Source of the DNA: Candidatus Peregrinibacteria bacterium
GTDB taxonomy: Bacteria; Patescibacteriota; Gracilibacteria; UBA1369; PNNO01
Reading direction: 5' to 3'
DNA length: 14,459 bases
Assembly: GCA_014728955.1 (NCBI GenBank)
Contig: WJKT01000097.1
Coordinates: forward strand, 1 to 14,459
Position 1 is the stretch's first letter, and each line of letters opens with the position of its first letter. Below the pieces are notes generated by a model. It was not told where the DNA came from. It did not search any database and was given only the letters and a program-made list of their open reading frames with translations. Shown here in pieces: positions 6,803 to 14,071 of this stretch. A program made the translations under genes and the position numbers.

Positions 6803-8569
6803 TTAAGAGCTCATGAGTTGTTGAAGTTTGACCAGTAATTCTTTAGCCGTTGATGTATCTCCATTCTTTTCCGCTTCTCGAATCCGAGCAGATAGTGTCC
6901 GTTTTTGCCTATTAAGCAATCTTTTTATAATCTTATCAAGTAATTTTTGCGCCTCTTCCTGCAGCATATGCTCATTATAGTTTCCGTAGACTTCATCAAC
7001 GAAAAGAGAGATCATCTCAACTCTCTGCTGTATTTCGTCATTCAGACACGCCAAAAATTCCTTCCTCTTACCCTCTGCTCGAAGCAAATTATAGTTATCT
7101 TTAACCGCGTTGTAAATGCTTTTTTCGTTTTCTTCAAGCATTTTTTCAGGAATAGCCGCAAATTCTTTTTCTAATAAGGCAGGATATTCAATAATAAGGG
7201 TCAGTAAAAGGTCTAATGTCCCGATTTTTTTTGTTGCGGTATCAGGTTTTTTTTGATTGTCAGATTGCGTATATGTACGATGCCCTTTTTTCTTTTTTAA
7301 TTCGTCATAAATTACCACTTCTTTAATATCAAGTTTTTGTGCAAGCTCGCGAACAAAATAATCTTTCTCGAAAGAACTCGATAATATTTGAAAAAAAGGA
7401 TTAAGTTCAGCAAGTATTTTCTTTTTTCCCTGCAATGAACTGTTATTGTGAGACGAGACAACTTCGTCGATACAAAACTGCATGAAGGGTATCGAATTAT
7501 TAATGATTGTAGACCATTGATCAGGATTGTCTTTAATAAAATCAGCAGGGTCTTTAGCCGCCATATTATGAAGAACACGTACATTCATCTCTTCGTGCTG
7601 GGCGAGTTCAAAACCTCTTTTAGCAGCTTCAATACCCGCTTTATCGGTATCAAAACTAAAAATCATATTTTTGGTAAACCGCTTAATCAATTTAACCTGC
7701 TGTGGTGTTAAGGCCGTACCGGATGTTGCCGCTACATTCTTCACACCCGTTTGGTGCGACATGATCACATCAAAATATCCTTCAACCAAAATAATTGAAT
7801 CCTCTTTTTTAACAGAATCTTTAGCAAAATTGTAACCGTATAACACATCACTCTTCCTATATATGGGCGAATCGGGAGAATTAAGATATTTTGGCTGATC
7901 ATCCTTTTTAAGCGCTCTTCCACCAAAACCGACCATTCTTCCAACCGTATCATAAATTGGAATCATCAATCGGGCTCGAAAACGATCGTAAACAGAATCA
8001 CCCTGTGTATTTTTACTGATAGCGATACCGGAAAGCACAATATGCTTGCGTGAGTATCCTTGTTTCACCAAGTAAAGATGCGTCTTGTCAAATGAATCCG
8101 GAGCCAATCCAAAGTGAAACGTACGTATCGTTTCGTCATTTAATCCTCTGTTTCGCAAGTAAGCAAGCACTTTTTCACCTTTTTCGGTTTTCCACAACAT
8201 ATCTTCGTAAAAAGAAGCTGCAGATTCATGCATAGCATATAAATCGCTTTTCTCCGACGTGGAATGTTTTGGTTCGGAGAGCGTATATTGAGCCATATCA
8301 ATTCCCGCTTTATCGGCCAAAATAGTAATCGCATCTTTAAATTCAACACCTTCAACTTCTTCAATAAAATTAATCATATCACCGCCCTTGTGACAGCCGA
8401 AACAATAGGCGATTTGTTTTTCCGGACTCACCATAAAACTGGGCGTCTTTTCTTGATGAAAAGGACACAACCCTTTGAGATTCCTTCCGGACGGTTTAAG
8501 ACGAACATATTGAGCAACAACGTCCTCAATATTGAGCCTTGCCTTAATGTCACCAACAATATCTGACAA
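6803..8569 (-). CDS. dnaG: DNA primase DnaG
   Basis: DnaG synthesises RNA primers at the replication fork. The N-terminal zinc domain has the CHC2 ligands Cys35, His38, Cys56 and Cys59 (CPFHQEKTPSF, then CFGCHKGGD). The catalytic core includes RFRARLMIPI (196-205), GGRAL (216-220) and the TOPRIM motifs EGYFD (Glu263) and DTD (Asp307, Asp309). The C-terminal 200 residues should form the helicase-binding region and are poorly conserved, as usual. The total of 588 residues is normal. The start is TTG (8567-8569): an in-frame TAA lies two codons upstream, and MSDIVGDIKARLNIEDVV gives the expected distance to the zinc motif. It leads the dnaG-rpoD-greA operon, with a clear promoter 36 bases upstream. 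Confidence 0.97.
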   Translation of the reverse strand: MSDIVGDIKARLNIEDVVAQYVRLKPSGRNLKGLCPFHQEKTPSFMVSPEKQIAYCFGCHKGGDMINFIEEVEGVEFKDAITILADKAGIDMAQYTLSEPKHSTSEKSDLYAMHESAASFYEDMLWKTEKGEKVLAYLRNRGLNDETIRTFHFGLAPDSFDKTHLYLVKQGYSRKHIVLSGIAISKNTQGDSVYDRFRARLMIPIYDTVGRMVGFGGRALKKDDQPKYLNSPDSPIYRKSDVLYGYNFAKDSVKKEDSIILVEGYFDVIMSHQTGVKNVAATSGTALTPQQVKLIKRFTKNMIFSFDTDKAGIEAAKRGFELAQHEEMNVRVLHNMAAKDPADFIKDNPDQWSTIINNSIPFMQFCIDEVVSSHNNSSLQGKKKILAELNPFFQILSSSFEKDYFVRELAQKLDIKEVVIYDELKKKKGHRTYTQSDNQKKPDTATKKIGTLDLLLTLIIEYPALLEKEFAAIPEKMLEENEKSIYNAVKDNYNLLRAEGKRKEFLACLNDEIQQRVEMISLFVDEVYGNYNEHMLQEEAQKLLDKIIKRLLNRQKRTLSARIREAEKNGDTSTAKELLVKLQQLMSS

Positions 8570-8604
8570 GCCTTAATGTTTACGTAATAGTAAAGTGGGG
8601 TTTT

Positions 8605-8633
8605 ATTCTAAAGAGCTTATGCGAATAAATCAA
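8605..8633 (-). promoter_or_regulatory. Sigma-70-type promoter of the dnaG-rpoD-greA operon
   Basis: Read on the minus strand: TTGATT (8633-8628), a spacer of exactly 17 bases, then TAGAAT (8610-8605). The matches to TTGACA and TATAAT are 4 of 6 and 5 of 6. The -35 box abuts the stop codon of the upstream wecA-type gene. Transcription would start near 8598, giving a leader of about 28 bases before the TTG start of dnaG. This is the best promoter match in the window, and its product includes the sigma factor that would read it. Confidence 0.6.
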
Positions 8634-9692
8634 CTAAAGCTTATTTAGTTTTTTAAGACCATAGAAAACAATAATAGTAGCCATTATTACCATAATTACT
8701 CCCATGGCAATCATTAAAAACAGTTTTTGTGTGGTCCCAAGGAAAATCGCACTACCGCCAAAGAACGCACAAAGAGCATAAATAAGCAACAATGCCTTTC
8801 TTTCCGTTAGGCCCACTTCGAGCAAACGATGATGCAAATGCTTCAGATCACCTTGCATGGGAGACCTTCCCTGCACAATTCTTCTTGTAATTACCCAAAA
8901 AGCATCCAGAATCGGGAACCCCAGAACAAGAAATGCTGTTGCAACTTTCCCTCCCGAATAAATCGCAAAAACAGCTATAAGAAAACCCAAGAACATACTG
9001 CCCGTATCCCCCATTAAGATTTTTGCGGGATGAAAATCAAAAAGCCAAAAAGCCAGACAGCTTGCCGCAACAATACTGGCAAGTGTTGCAACCGTCGTTT
9101 GATCAATAACATTGTGTTCTCCGATACTTAATGCAAAAAAAGTAACTGCAGCGATAAAAGAAACGCCGCTCACAAGGCCATTAAGACCATCAAGGAAATT
9201 CATTGTATTGACAATAAGTACAATCCAAATAATGGTAAAAAGGTCAGCTAAAAGGGTTATTTGAAACATCAAATCTCCAAAAGAAAACTTGATGCCAAAA
9301 CGATCAAGCACAATATCTCCGCCAAAAGGATTACTTATAGAACTAATCCCTATGCCGGAAATAACAATGGTTAATGCAGCCATTAACTGAACAAAAAGCC
9401 GTATCCACGGATTAATATCAAATAAATCGTCCAAAAAACTAATCAATGCTATAAGCGCGCCGCCAATAAGCAGTCCGATTACATGAGTATCAAGCCGGAC
9501 AAAAAGAAGCGTCGCACCAACAAAAACAATAAACAGAATAACTCCTCCATAATAAGGAATTGGTTTACGTTTGAGACCATACTGTTTCGGCTTATCCATA
9601 AGCCCCCATTTTGGAAAAAAATGCAATGCCGCCCGCACAAGAATAGCGGTCGATACAAAAGCAAACAGCGCTGAGAAAACAAAATGCATCAT
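8634..9692 (-). CDS. Undecaprenyl-phosphate sugar-1-phosphate transferase (WecA/TagO type, GT4/MraY superfamily)
   Basis: These polytopic inner-membrane enzymes transfer a HexNAc-1-phosphate from a UDP-sugar to undecaprenyl phosphate, starting a surface polysaccharide or teichoic-acid-like polymer. The 352 residues contain about ten hydrophobic helices. Family motifs are GLMDKPKQYGLKRKPIPYYGG (split here: GLMDKP 30-35, PIPYYGG 44-50), the Mg-binding pair in FLDD (86-89), NFLDGLNGL (165-173), GDTGS (228-232), and the cytoplasmic HLHHRL (285-290). The His-rich loop separates WecA/TagO-like members from MraY. The sugar cannot be read from the sequence. The start is ATGATG at 9692; either ATG is possible. 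It lies 10 bases downstream of truB, so it is probably the last gene of the ribF-murE-truB operon. Its TAG is the only non-TAA stop in the window. Confidence 0.92.
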   Translation of the reverse strand: MMHFVFSALFAFVSTAILVRAALHFFPKWGLMDKPKQYGLKRKPIPYYGGVILFIVFVGATLLFVRLDTHVIGLLIGGALIALISFLDDLFDINPWIRLFVQLMAALTIVISGIGISSISNPFGGDIVLDRFGIKFSFGDLMFQITLLADLFTIIWIVLIVNTMNFLDGLNGLVSGVSFIAAVTFFALSIGEHNVIDQTTVATLASIVAASCLAFWLFDFHPAKILMGDTGSMFLGFLIAVFAIYSGGKVATAFLVLGFPILDAFWVITRRIVQGRSPMQGDLKHLHHRLLEVGLTERKALLLIYALCAFFGGSAIFLGTTQKLFLMIAMGVIMVIMATIIVFYGLKKLNKL

Positions 9693-9702
9693 AGAATGCC
9701 GG

Positions 9703-10566
9703 TTAAGCCACGTGAATATGTTTTTTAAATTTGATATGATTTTTTACGGGAGCTGGCTCCATTATACCAACAAGATCATTGTTAAAAATTGCGGCACAAA
9801 TAGCAACATTTTTTGGTAAAGTTCCTTGAACAAAAGCACCATGTTGCAATTTTTTGTACTCCTGTGCCGTAATAGTTTTTCGAGGCATATCACCAATGCC
9901 GCGAATTAACGGTAACAAAAACGGTTCAATTCCCCTTTCTTTAAGCTGTTCAAGCGAGCAACTATGTTCCATAGTAAATGTATCAATAGCGGTTCGCTGT
10001 AAATAAGAAAGATAGCCCCCCGTTCCCAAATGTTCCCCTATGTCATGAGCCAGTGACCGAATATATGTTCCGGTACTGCATGTTACCGAAACCCTAATAG
10101 TAGGATAATGATACGATTCAAGCGTATGTTCATGTATAGTAACATTTCGCTTTTTCATGGTAATTGATTCTCCTGCACGGGCACGCTTATACGCCGGCTT
10201 CCCGTTAATTTTCAAAGCGGAAAAAACCGGCGGAACTTGTGTTAATGCTCCCGTAAACTCATCAATAACTGCTACAACCTCTTCTTTTGACGGTTTTATA
10301 TCACTGATGTGCCGAAGCTCTCCTTCCGCATCATAGGTAGTTGATTCTTTGCCAAGTGTAATTTCTGCAACATAGCGCTTAGTATGATCCATCATATATT
10401 CAATCAGTTTAGTTCCCTGTCCGAGTGCAATAACCAATACGCCTTCCGCAAGAGGATCAAGCGTACCGATATGCCCCATTTTCACCTTTTTAATTGATCG
10501 CACAAAACGAATAACATCAAACGATGTCATCCCTGATGGCTTATAAATAGTTAAGAAACCGTCCAT
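9703..10566 (-). CDS. truB: tRNA pseudouridine-55 synthase TruB
   Basis: TruB converts U55 in the T-loop of tRNAs to pseudouridine. The 287 residues carry the family's blocks: DGFLTIYKPSGMTSFDVI (2-19), the catalytic loop GHIGTLDPLAEG with nucleophile Asp37, KRYVAEITLG (63-72), VPPVFSALKINGKPAYKRAR (111-130) and STGTYIRSLAHDIG (164-177). A short C-terminal region (about 230-287) may be a reduced PUA-like RNA-binding extension. It starts two bases after the murE-type stop (TAACTATG). It is the one gene here with a good Shine-Dalgarno-like site, and that site lies inside the last codons of the preceding gene. Together these suggest coupling. Confidence 0.97.
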   Translation of the reverse strand: MDGFLTIYKPSGMTSFDVIRFVRSIKKVKMGHIGTLDPLAEGVLVIALGQGTKLIEYMMDHTKRYVAEITLGKESTTYDAEGELRHISDIKPSKEEVVAVIDEFTGALTQVPPVFSALKINGKPAYKRARAGESITMKKRNVTIHEHTLESYHYPTIRVSVTCSTGTYIRSLAHDIGEHLGTGGYLSYLQRTAIDTFTMEHSCSLEQLKERGIEPFLLPLIRGIGDMPRKTITAQEYKKLQHGAFVQGTLPKNVAICAAIFNNDLVGIMEPAPVKNHIKFKKHIHVA

Positions 10567-10568
10567 AG

Positions 10569-11918
10569 TTATCCTTCAAGGCAAATATTTTCTTTAGCTT
10601 GTGGCTCTCCGGGGTCAATTTCAACCACGACCTCTCTTGAAAGCAGTTCACGAACCACCTTCCTATCATCCCACGGTATTCGTTGACCACCAACTATCTG
10701 TACTTCTTCACACCCTTTTCCGGCAATAACAACCGTATCTCCTTTCTTAGCCAGCGTTAATGCAAGCCGAATAGCTTCATAACGATGTGGTATTTTCCAT
10801 AACCCTTCCCCCTCTTTTCGATCAATACCTTCGGCGATACCTTCTATTATCTTCCATTCGTCTTCATAGTAAGGATCATCATTCGTTAATACAATCATAT
10901 CGGCAAATTCATCCGCAATAGAACCCATTTCGGGCCGTTTTGATTTATCGCGACCACCACCGGTAGCACCAAAAACAACAAATAATTCCCCCGGCGTTAA
11001 TTTTTTATAGAGGGCTAACACTTTCCTGAGGGAATCGGTTGCATGAGCGTAATCAACAATAATTCCATACGGCTGTCCCAAATCAAGCGATTCGAGTCGT
11101 CCCGGTACTCCTTGAGCTTTCTCCAGTGCTCGTTTTACAAACGGCAAATTGATATTATTTGCCAAAGCAACTGTTGTCGCTGCAAGACTGTTATATATAT
11201 TAAATTCTCCGGACAGATTTAAATTAATTTCAATTTGATGATTGGGAATGTGCAGTTGAAACGTCGATCCACTTGAATGAAGTTTTACATCAGTGGCATA
11301 ACACGTTCCTTTTTTCATTCCATAAGTATATTTACGATCAACAATAAACTGATCAAAATAAGAAAAATGAGGATCATCGAGATTCAGAACAGACACTTTT
11401 GGAATCGACGGTTTTCTTTTTGATTTGTTTAATTTTTTAAACAAACCTCCTTTTGCCTGCAAATACAGCTGGAAGTTGCCGTGATACTCAACGTGATCTT
11501 CAGTGATATTGGTAAACACGGCCGTATCGAAATTTACACCAAGTACCCTTGATTGTGTGAGAGCATGAGATGAAACCTCCAAAACACAATGAGTACACTG
11601 CTCTTTTACCATTCGTTTCAGCAATTTTTGCAACGTAAAAGGACTCATTGTTGTTTGTTTTGATATATTGGTCCATTTATCATCACCGACTTGAAAATTA
11701 ATGGTTGAAGCCATACCCACCTTATATCCCGCTTCCTCCAAAATCATCGTAATCAAATTAACGGTGGTGGTCTTTCCATTTGTACCGGTTACCCCGATAA
11801 CATTCATGTGTCGTGCGGGAAACCCATATACCAGCGCGGCAATAGCAGCTTTTATCTGATGATAAAACAAGCGAAGCGGATTGGTATCTGAAATAAGTGT
11901 TTTGATTTTATTAAGCAT
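10569..11918 (-). CDS. murE: MurE-like Mur ligase lacking the N-terminal UDP-binding domain
   Basis: MurE adds the third stem-peptide residue to UDP-MurNAc-L-Ala-D-Glu in the cytoplasm, using ATP. Seen here are the ATP loop GVTGTNGKTTT (42-52), EVSSHAL (114-120), a lysine in YLQAKGGLF (Lys156) at the site carbamylated in Mur ligases, DYAH (289-292), FGATGGGRDKSKRP (316-329), NDDP (346-349) and AGKGCEEVQIVG (399-410). The ATP loop starts about 40 residues from the N-terminus instead of about 110, so domain 1 is replaced by a short, partly hydrophobic segment. The family motif DNPR, linked to diaminopimelate use, reads DDPY, and GKGHE reads GKGCE. The third amino acid is therefore uncertain, and another Mur-ligase reaction is possible. 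The ATG overlaps the ribF stop by eight bases. Confidence 0.85.
   Translation of the reverse strand: MLNKIKTLISDTNPLRLFYHQIKAAIAALVYGFPARHMNVIGVTGTNGKTTTVNLITMILEEAGYKVGMASTINFQVGDDKWTNISKQTTMSPFTLQKLLKRMVKEQCTHCVLEVSSHALTQSRVLGVNFDTAVFTNITEDHVEYHGNFQLYLQAKGGLFKKLNKSKRKPSIPKVSVLNLDDPHFSYFDQFIVDRKYTYGMKKGTCYATDVKLHSSGSTFQLHIPNHQIEINLNLSGEFNIYNSLAATTVALANNINLPFVKRALEKAQGVPGRLESLDLGQPYGIIVDYAHATDSLRKVLALYKKLTPGELFVVFGATGGGRDKSKRPEMGSIADEFADMIVLTNDDPYYEDEWKIIEGIAEGIDRKEGEGLWKIPHRYEAIRLALTLAKKGDTVVIAGKGCEEVQIVGGQRIPWDDRKVVRELLSREVVVEIDPGEPQAKENICLEG
10572..10577 (-). promoter_or_regulatory. Shine-Dalgarno site of truB inside the murE end
   Basis: On the minus strand GAAGGA sits five bases before the truB ATG. 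It is made of the last two sense codons (Glu-Gly) of the murE-type gene. It is the only convincing Shine-Dalgarno match at the gene starts in this window. Confidence 0.6.
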
Positions 11919-12306
11919 GATCCGATAAATAGTTATGTGCTGTATTTATGTCCCTGTCGATCTGACGTATGAGATCTTCTTCACAGTCAAATTGTCTCAC
12001 ATCACGGATTTTTTTCAATAGATTAACCGTTACCGATTCTCCATACGTATCATCATGAAAATCAAAGACATGAACTTCGCAGAATTTTTTTTGAGAATCA
12101 CTTGTCCCCATTGATTTAACACCATAATGCATCAGTGCGTTATGCCATTCATCACGCACCAAAATACGACAAATATATACGCCTTGTGATAAGCAATTAT
12201 GTCCTTCCTCCAAAGATATATTTATTGTTGGATACCCAAGATTACGTCCTTTTTTAACGCCATGCACTACTGTCCCACGTATAACGCCAGCCTTGGCACT
12301 TGACAT
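11911..12306 (-). CDS. ribF: Stand-alone riboflavin kinase (RibF C-terminal domain only)
   Basis: Riboflavin kinase phosphorylates riboflavin to FMN with ATP. The 131 residues hold the whole kinase barrel: GTVVHGVKKGRNLGYPTINI (11-30) with the Mg/ATP-binding Thr and Asn of PTIN, GVYICRIL (42-49), CEVHVFDF (76-83) with the catalytic-type Glu77, and YGESVTVNLLKKIRD (88-102). Most bacterial RibF proteins are about 300 residues, with an N-terminal FMN adenylyltransferase domain. That domain is absent, and there is no room for it before the divergent gene 56 bases upstream. It is first in the proposed ribF-murE-truB-wecA operon; a truB-ribF neighbourhood is common in bacteria. The start is ATG without a Shine-Dalgarno site. 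Confidence 0.9.
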   Translation of the reverse strand: MSSAKAGVIRGTVVHGVKKGRNLGYPTINISLEEGHNCLSQGVYICRILVRDEWHNALMHYGVKSMGTSDSQKKFCEVHVFDFHDDTYGESVTVNLLKKIRDVRQFDCEEDLIRQIDRDINTAHNYLSDHA

Positions 12307-12362
12307 AATGATGTTTTAATGTTAAAGTTTTATCCTTTTTATTCACATATAAATACTACCAT
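12307..12362. promoter_or_regulatory. Divergent intergenic region between ribF and the 12363 gene
   Basis: These 56 very AT-rich bases must hold promoters for both directions. For the plus strand, TATAAA (12348-12353) lies 9 bases before the ATG at 12363, which would give an almost leaderless transcript; no fair -35 box is seen. For the minus strand, TTGTTG (12374-12369, inside the neighbouring gene) and TATATG (12351-12346) are 17 bases apart, but match only 3 and 4 of 6. The region's role is likely; the individual boxes are weak. Confidence 0.35.
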
Positions 12363-12662
12363 ATGATACAACAACCTACGACAGCAGAAATGTTACCGGT
12401 ACAACACAAAGAAACTGGTGTTGAAAACAATGAGCCGGTCCTGAAAACAATAAAAGATTTTCACGATTCAATCCATCGTGCATTGGTACAAGAAGGCTAT
12501 GATCCTGAAGAATTAAAAAAGAGCAAAAAAGTACGTGAGATTTTTACCCATCTCATAAGACCGCAAGGAACATCAAAAGAAAGAAAGCCATCGCTAATAG
12601 CGCAAAACCCTAACCATACTACCGTACGACAAGCGGTTAAGACTGTTTTAAATGAGGAGTAA
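12363..12662 (+). CDS. Small hydrophilic protein of unknown function
   Basis: The family is not recognised. The 99 residues are hydrophilic, with no membrane segment, signal peptide or Cys motif. A low-complexity N-terminus (1-25) precedes a probably helical segment (KTIKDFHDSIHRALVQEGYD, then PEELKKSKKVREIFTHLI), a Lys/Arg/Pro/Ser linker, and a short helical end (TTVRQAVKTVLNEE). It stands alone on the plus strand: divergent from ribF and overlapping the 3' end of the O-antigen-ligase-family gene tail-to-tail by 26 bases. A TATAAA box lies just upstream of the ATG. The gene is supported by its open frame and place in an otherwise empty gap; its function is unknown. Confidence 0.6.
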   Translation: MIQQPTTAEMLPVQHKETGVENNEPVLKTIKDFHDSIHRALVQEGYDPEELKKSKKVREIFTHLIRPQGTSKERKPSLIAQNPNHTTVRQAVKTVLNEE

Positions 12663-14052
12663 CAGCAAATAGTGTACCGATAATCATCCAGAACATAAGC
12701 GATAAATCGTTTTTCCAAAACGGCACATCCACCATGCCATGCACCATGACGTAAATTAGCATCATGGAAATAGCAAGCATGATATGGCGCTCATCTCTTT
12801 GCAATAATGGAATGGTCTTTTTGACGTGATAAAACGCCATGATCAATATCCACATAAAGGCGATTATCCCTATAAGACCAGTATTAAGCCACGTTTCCAA
12901 ATACATATTATGAGAATGAAGGCGAACAGATTCAAACGGAACATGTCCCAATAATGATTCGGCATGTTCTTTATATAAAGCTTCATACTCCCCCAGCCCA
13001 ATACCAAGCAGAGGGTTTTGCGTAAGCAATTTTCCTCCCACTTCCCATATTTCAAGTCGGGTCCCAAGAGACGTATGCTCTCCGGGACGAATAAGATTTT
13101 GGAATTTTTCTATATTCAGGGTTGCAACAAGCGCCCCACCCAAGACGACAATTACTGCAATAAACGTAATCACCTTGTTTAAAAATATACGTATGGGTTT
13201 ATGTGCTCGCTGCCTTATTCGTTCATATACAATATAAAAGAAGAATGTAAAAAAGACACCGATAATTCCACCATATGACTGCGTTAAAATAAGGGTTAAA
13301 AACAATACAGAGACAATCCCGCTTAAATAAATACGTCGTTCAAAATAATTCCACCGTGTAGAGGCTGTTTCAAAAGGTCGATGCAAAAAAGTCTGCAAAA
13401 CGCGAACACCCGTATAAATAAGTGCGGGAGCAATATACATAGCTAAATAATTTGCCGATGCAAACGGCCCGGATGCTCGATTGTCAATCGTGAGATAGTT
13501 CCCCGAAACGGCCTGAAATACGGCAATAATTGATAATAAAAACGCTGACGCAATATATGAATAAATCACAAGCTGAATATCGCTTTTTGTACGGATAGTT
13601 CTATACACAATAAAAAAGTATATAAGGGGAATGAGCACCCAACTTTTTAAAATACCCAATGCATGTTTATATGAATCAACCGGAACAATGGCAGCGCCGA
13701 TAAGCGCACCCGCAACAAAAAGCGTAATCGGGAAAAGCGGTGAAAAAACAAATTCTTTAACAGGATGCTTTTTAGCGAGAAAAGGACTTTTTGCCAAATA
13801 AAGAATCTTTGAAACCATACCTTTTTCCAACACTTCATGCTCACCCCGAATCAGGTTATAAAAAACCGGAATAGCAGCAATAAGCACCAATGCCTCAATA
13901 AGATAAAGAGGCATCCCCGCAATATCAAAACGAACAAGGTACAGCGGGAAAAAGAAAGAAAGCACAAGAACTGATGTTCTTGGAGATCTATAAACCAAGA
14001 ATGTCCACGCACCACACGTTACAAAAAGCGCACTATATTCAATGATGCTCAC
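12637..14052 (-). CDS. O-antigen ligase / polymerase family membrane protein (Wzy_C type)
   Basis: This family links or polymerises surface polysaccharide on lipid carriers at the outer face of the inner membrane. The 471-residue protein has about ten to twelve hydrophobic helices. Characteristic blocks are NRASGPFASANYLAMY (191-206), TQSYGGIIG (257-265, where relatives often have Ser-Arg-Gly), and a large periplasmic loop (about 312-384) with TRLEIWEVG, PLLGIGLGEYE (347-357) and HSHNMYLETWLNTGLIG (379-395). Ligase, polymerase and protein O-oligosaccharyltransferase roles cannot be separated by sequence. The WecA-type gene in this window could supply the lipid-linked precursor. The start is GTG (14050-14052); the only codons upstream before an in-frame stop are not starts. 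It lies 19 bases after the hibernation-factor gene. Confidence 0.88.
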   Translation of the reverse strand: MSIIEYSALFVTCGAWTFLVYRSPRTSVLVLSFFFPLYLVRFDIAGMPLYLIEALVLIAAIPVFYNLIRGEHEVLEKGMVSKILYLAKSPFLAKKHPVKEFVFSPLFPITLFVAGALIGAAIVPVDSYKHALGILKSWVLIPLIYFFIVYRTIRTKSDIQLVIYSYIASAFLLSIIAVFQAVSGNYLTIDNRASGPFASANYLAMYIAPALIYTGVRVLQTFLHRPFETASTRWNYFERRIYLSGIVSVLFLTLILTQSYGGIIGVFFTFFFYIVYERIRQRAHKPIRIFLNKVITFIAVIVVLGGALVATLNIEKFQNLIRPGEHTSLGTRLEIWEVGGKLLTQNPLLGIGLGEYEALYKEHAESLLGHVPFESVRLHSHNMYLETWLNTGLIGIIAFMWILIMAFYHVKKTIPLLQRDERHIMLAISMMLIYVMVHGMVDVPFWKNDLSLMFWMIIGTLFAVTPHLKQS

Positions 14053-14071
14053 TGGTAGAGAGTATTAACAA

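Noticed and set aside
6398..6838. 146-codon plus-strand open frame
   Set aside because: It is antisense to rpoD, whose every domain is conserved; its Phe/Ser-rich product merely mirrors the lysine-rich linker.
8632..8654. Hairpin AACTAAA-N5-TTTAGTT followed by TTTT on the plus strand
   Set aside because: The stem is only A-T-rich, no plus-strand gene precedes it, and the bases are already explained by the end of the wecA-type gene and the dnaG -35 box.
12307..12362. Riboswitch (for example FMN type) before ribF
   Set aside because: The leader is at most about 56 AT-rich bases with no G/C-rich stems, far too short and plain for an FMN riboswitch.
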